Positions 4,267 to 5,532 of a stretch of DNA of 5,532 nucleotides are shown here, in pieces. The translations under genes and the position numbers were made by a program. Source of the stretch: an uncultured Collinsella sp. GTDB taxonomy: Bacteria > Actinomycetota > Coriobacteriia > Coriobacteriales > Coriobacteriaceae. Where the stretch lies: positions 1 to 5,532 of the forward strand of contig CAAELZ010000062.1 of NCBI GenBank assembly GCA_900756945.1, in the 5' to 3' direction. Position 1 is the first letter of the stretch. Each line of letters starts with the position of its first letter. Under the pieces are notes generated by a model. That model searched no databases. It worked only from the letters and a program-made list of their open reading frames with translations, and was not told the DNA's origin.

Positions 4267-5532
4267 ATGAAGCTCACTATAGAATCGATGACCTACGGCG
4301 CCGACGGGCTGGCGCACGCCGACAACGGCAAGGCCGTCTTTGTGCAGGGCGCCGTGGCAGGCGACACCGTCGAGGCCGAGGTCGTACAGGACGGCAAGTC
4401 GTTCATGCGCGCCCGCACGACCGAGATTCTGGAGCCGAGCCCCGATCGCATTCAGCCACCCTGCCCCTTCGTTGGCATCTGCGGCGGTTGTTCGTGGGGC
4501 AATCTCTCACGCACGGCACAGCTCGCCGCCAAGGAGCAAAACCTGCGCTCCACGCTCGAGCGCATCGGCAAGTTCGCTCCTGAGCAGGTCGATGAGTTGG
4601 TACAGCCCATCTGCCACACCAAGGACGACTGGGGCTACCGCAATAAAATCGAGCTCGAACCGACCGTCGTCAACGGTCGCGTGCGCCTTGGCATGCACGG
4701 TGTCGACCCCAGCAAAATCGTGACCGTCGATGCGTGCCCGCTGTTCGATAAGCGCTTCCCGAAGGCGCTCAAATCGGTCGTCGGCGCACTCAACTATCTA
4801 AGCGGCAGCCATGACTTGGGACTCGAACGCGTGGGCATTCGTGCATCGCGCCGTACCAAGGCACTCGAGGTCGCACTCTGGACGCCTACAGGCTCTTTTC
4901 CGCGCTCGCAGGTCTCCCGCGTGCTGGCGGACGCCGCTCATCCCACGAGCATCGTGCGCGTGATGAGCAAGGGCGAAAAGAAGGCCCGCCGTGTCTCCAA
5001 GGTCGAAATGCTCGCCGGAGAGGGCTCATGGACCGAGAATATCGCCGAGGGTCAGATGCGCTTGTCTGCCCCGTCTTTTTTCCAGGTCAACACCAAGGGT
5101 GCCGAGATTTTGATCGAGCTTGTCATGGAAGCGCTCGACCCGCAGGAAGACGAGCTTGCCGTAGACCTGTACTGCGGTGCCGGCACCTTTACCCTGCCGC
5201 TCGCCCGCCGCTGCGACTTTGTCGCCGCCGTCGAGGCCTACGGCCCCGCCGTGCGCGATCTACGCCGTAACCTAGAGATCAACAAGCTTGATAACGTCGA
5301 CGTCATTGGCGGAGACGCGGTGCGCGAGTTCCCCGACCAGGATGCCGACGTCTTGGTGGTCGACCCGCCGCGCGCAGGTCTCGCCCCCGAGGCGATCGAC
5401 CTTATCGCCAGCACGAGTGCTCGCGATGTCGCCTACGTGAGCTGCGACCCGGCCACCCTGGCGCGCGATCTCAAACGCTTTGTCGAAGAAGGCACCTTCT
5501 CCCCCGTAAAGATCACGCCAGTCGACCTGTTC
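4267..5532 (+). CDS. rlmD: RumA/RlmD-family 23S rRNA (uracil-5-)-methyltransferase, 3' end cut by the window edge
   Basis: Enzymes of this family use S-adenosylmethionine to make 5-methyluridine in 23S rRNA (U1939 in E. coli numbering for RlmD) and carry a 4Fe-4S cluster. The 422 in-window residues begin with a TRAM RNA-binding domain (MKLTIESMTYGADGLAHADN, to about residue 55). Cluster cysteines are Cys66, Cys72 and Cys75 (CPFVGICGGC) and Cys157 (DACPLF), matching the spacing in E. coli RumA. The methyltransferase domain has QVN at 273-275, the SAM loop DLYCGAGTF at 300-308, DPPRAG at 366-371 and the nucleophile Cys393 in YVSCDPATLARDL. Only the last few dozen residues should be missing. ATG 4267 is preferred because AGGCAGGG lies just upstream and the TRAM domain starts at once; in-frame ATGs at 4252 and 4231 are less likely. 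The exact target uridine cannot be fixed: RlmCD or TrmA-type specificity remains possible. Confidence 0.93.
   Translation, partial: MKLTIESMTYGADGLAHADNGKAVFVQGAVAGDTVEAEVVQDGKSFMRARTTEILEPSPDRIQPPCPFVGICGGCSWGNLSRTAQLAAKEQNLRSTLERIGKFAPEQVDELVQPICHTKDDWGYRNKIELEPTVVNGRVRLGMHGVDPSKIVTVDACPLFDKRFPKALKSVVGALNYLSGSHDLGLERVGIRASRRTKALEVALWTPTGSFPRSQVSRVLADAAHPTSIVRVMSKGEKKARRVSKVEMLAGEGSWTENIAEGQMRLSAPSFFQVNTKGAEILIELVMEALDPQEDELAVDLYCGAGTFTLPLARRCDFVAAVEAYGPAVRDLRRNLEINKLDNVDVIGGDAVREFPDQDADVLVVDPPRAGLAPEAIDLIASTSARDVAYVSCDPATLARDLKRFVEEGTFSPVKITPVDLF

Noticed and set aside
1..5532. CRISPR array, phage, toxin-antitoxin or defence system
   Set aside because: There are no regularly spaced repeats, no transposase or integrase frames and no unexplained multi-gene cluster. 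The window is filled by three recognisable genes and their control regions.

Overview
The window carries two GC-rich genes cut by its edges, one complete gene between them, and an AT-rich divergent intergenic region. Left to right: arginine deiminase arcA on the minus strand (3' end missing), a 557-bp regulatory gap, a complete polyphosphate kinase 1 gene (ppk1) on the plus strand, a strong terminator, and a RumA/RlmD-family 23S rRNA uracil-5-methyltransferase on the plus strand (3' end missing).

Host: the genes are GC-rich with strong GC-ending codon bias. A fermentative arginine deiminase together with PPK1 and the style of the proteins suggest a high-GC anaerobe of the Actinomycetota, most likely a Coriobacteriia gut organism such as Collinsella or a relative. 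This is an inference from general resemblance; no marker gene in the window proves it.

Layout: bases 1-1193 are arcA, reading leftward, and the rest of an arc operon probably lies beyond the left edge. Bases 1194-1750 are the divergent arcA/ppk1 control region. On the arcA side it has a good -10 box, a leader of about 75 nt with two hairpins, a repeated TGGAATT motif at the -35 position and a TTCGAT-N9-ATCGAA palindrome near -70. On the ppk1 side it has a consensus -35 box and a GC-rich hairpin just before the likely start codon. Bases 1751-4153 are ppk1, whose catalytic core is canonical but which carries an extra C-terminal tail of about 97 residues rich in Pro, Ala and Glu. Bases 4154-4266 hold a 12-bp direct repeat, a 19-bp terminator stem and a likely extended -10 promoter. 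Bases 4267-5532 are the methyltransferase.

Function: the genes do not form one pathway. ArcA feeds ATP production from arginine, PPK1 stores phosphoryl groups from ATP as polyphosphate, and the methyltransferase is a housekeeping rRNA modification enzyme. An energy link between arcA and ppk1 is conceivable but is not shown by the sequence. I found no CRISPR array, mobile element, tRNA or rRNA gene, and no convincing new multi-gene system. The unusual points are the structured arcA leader and promoter and the PPK1 tail.
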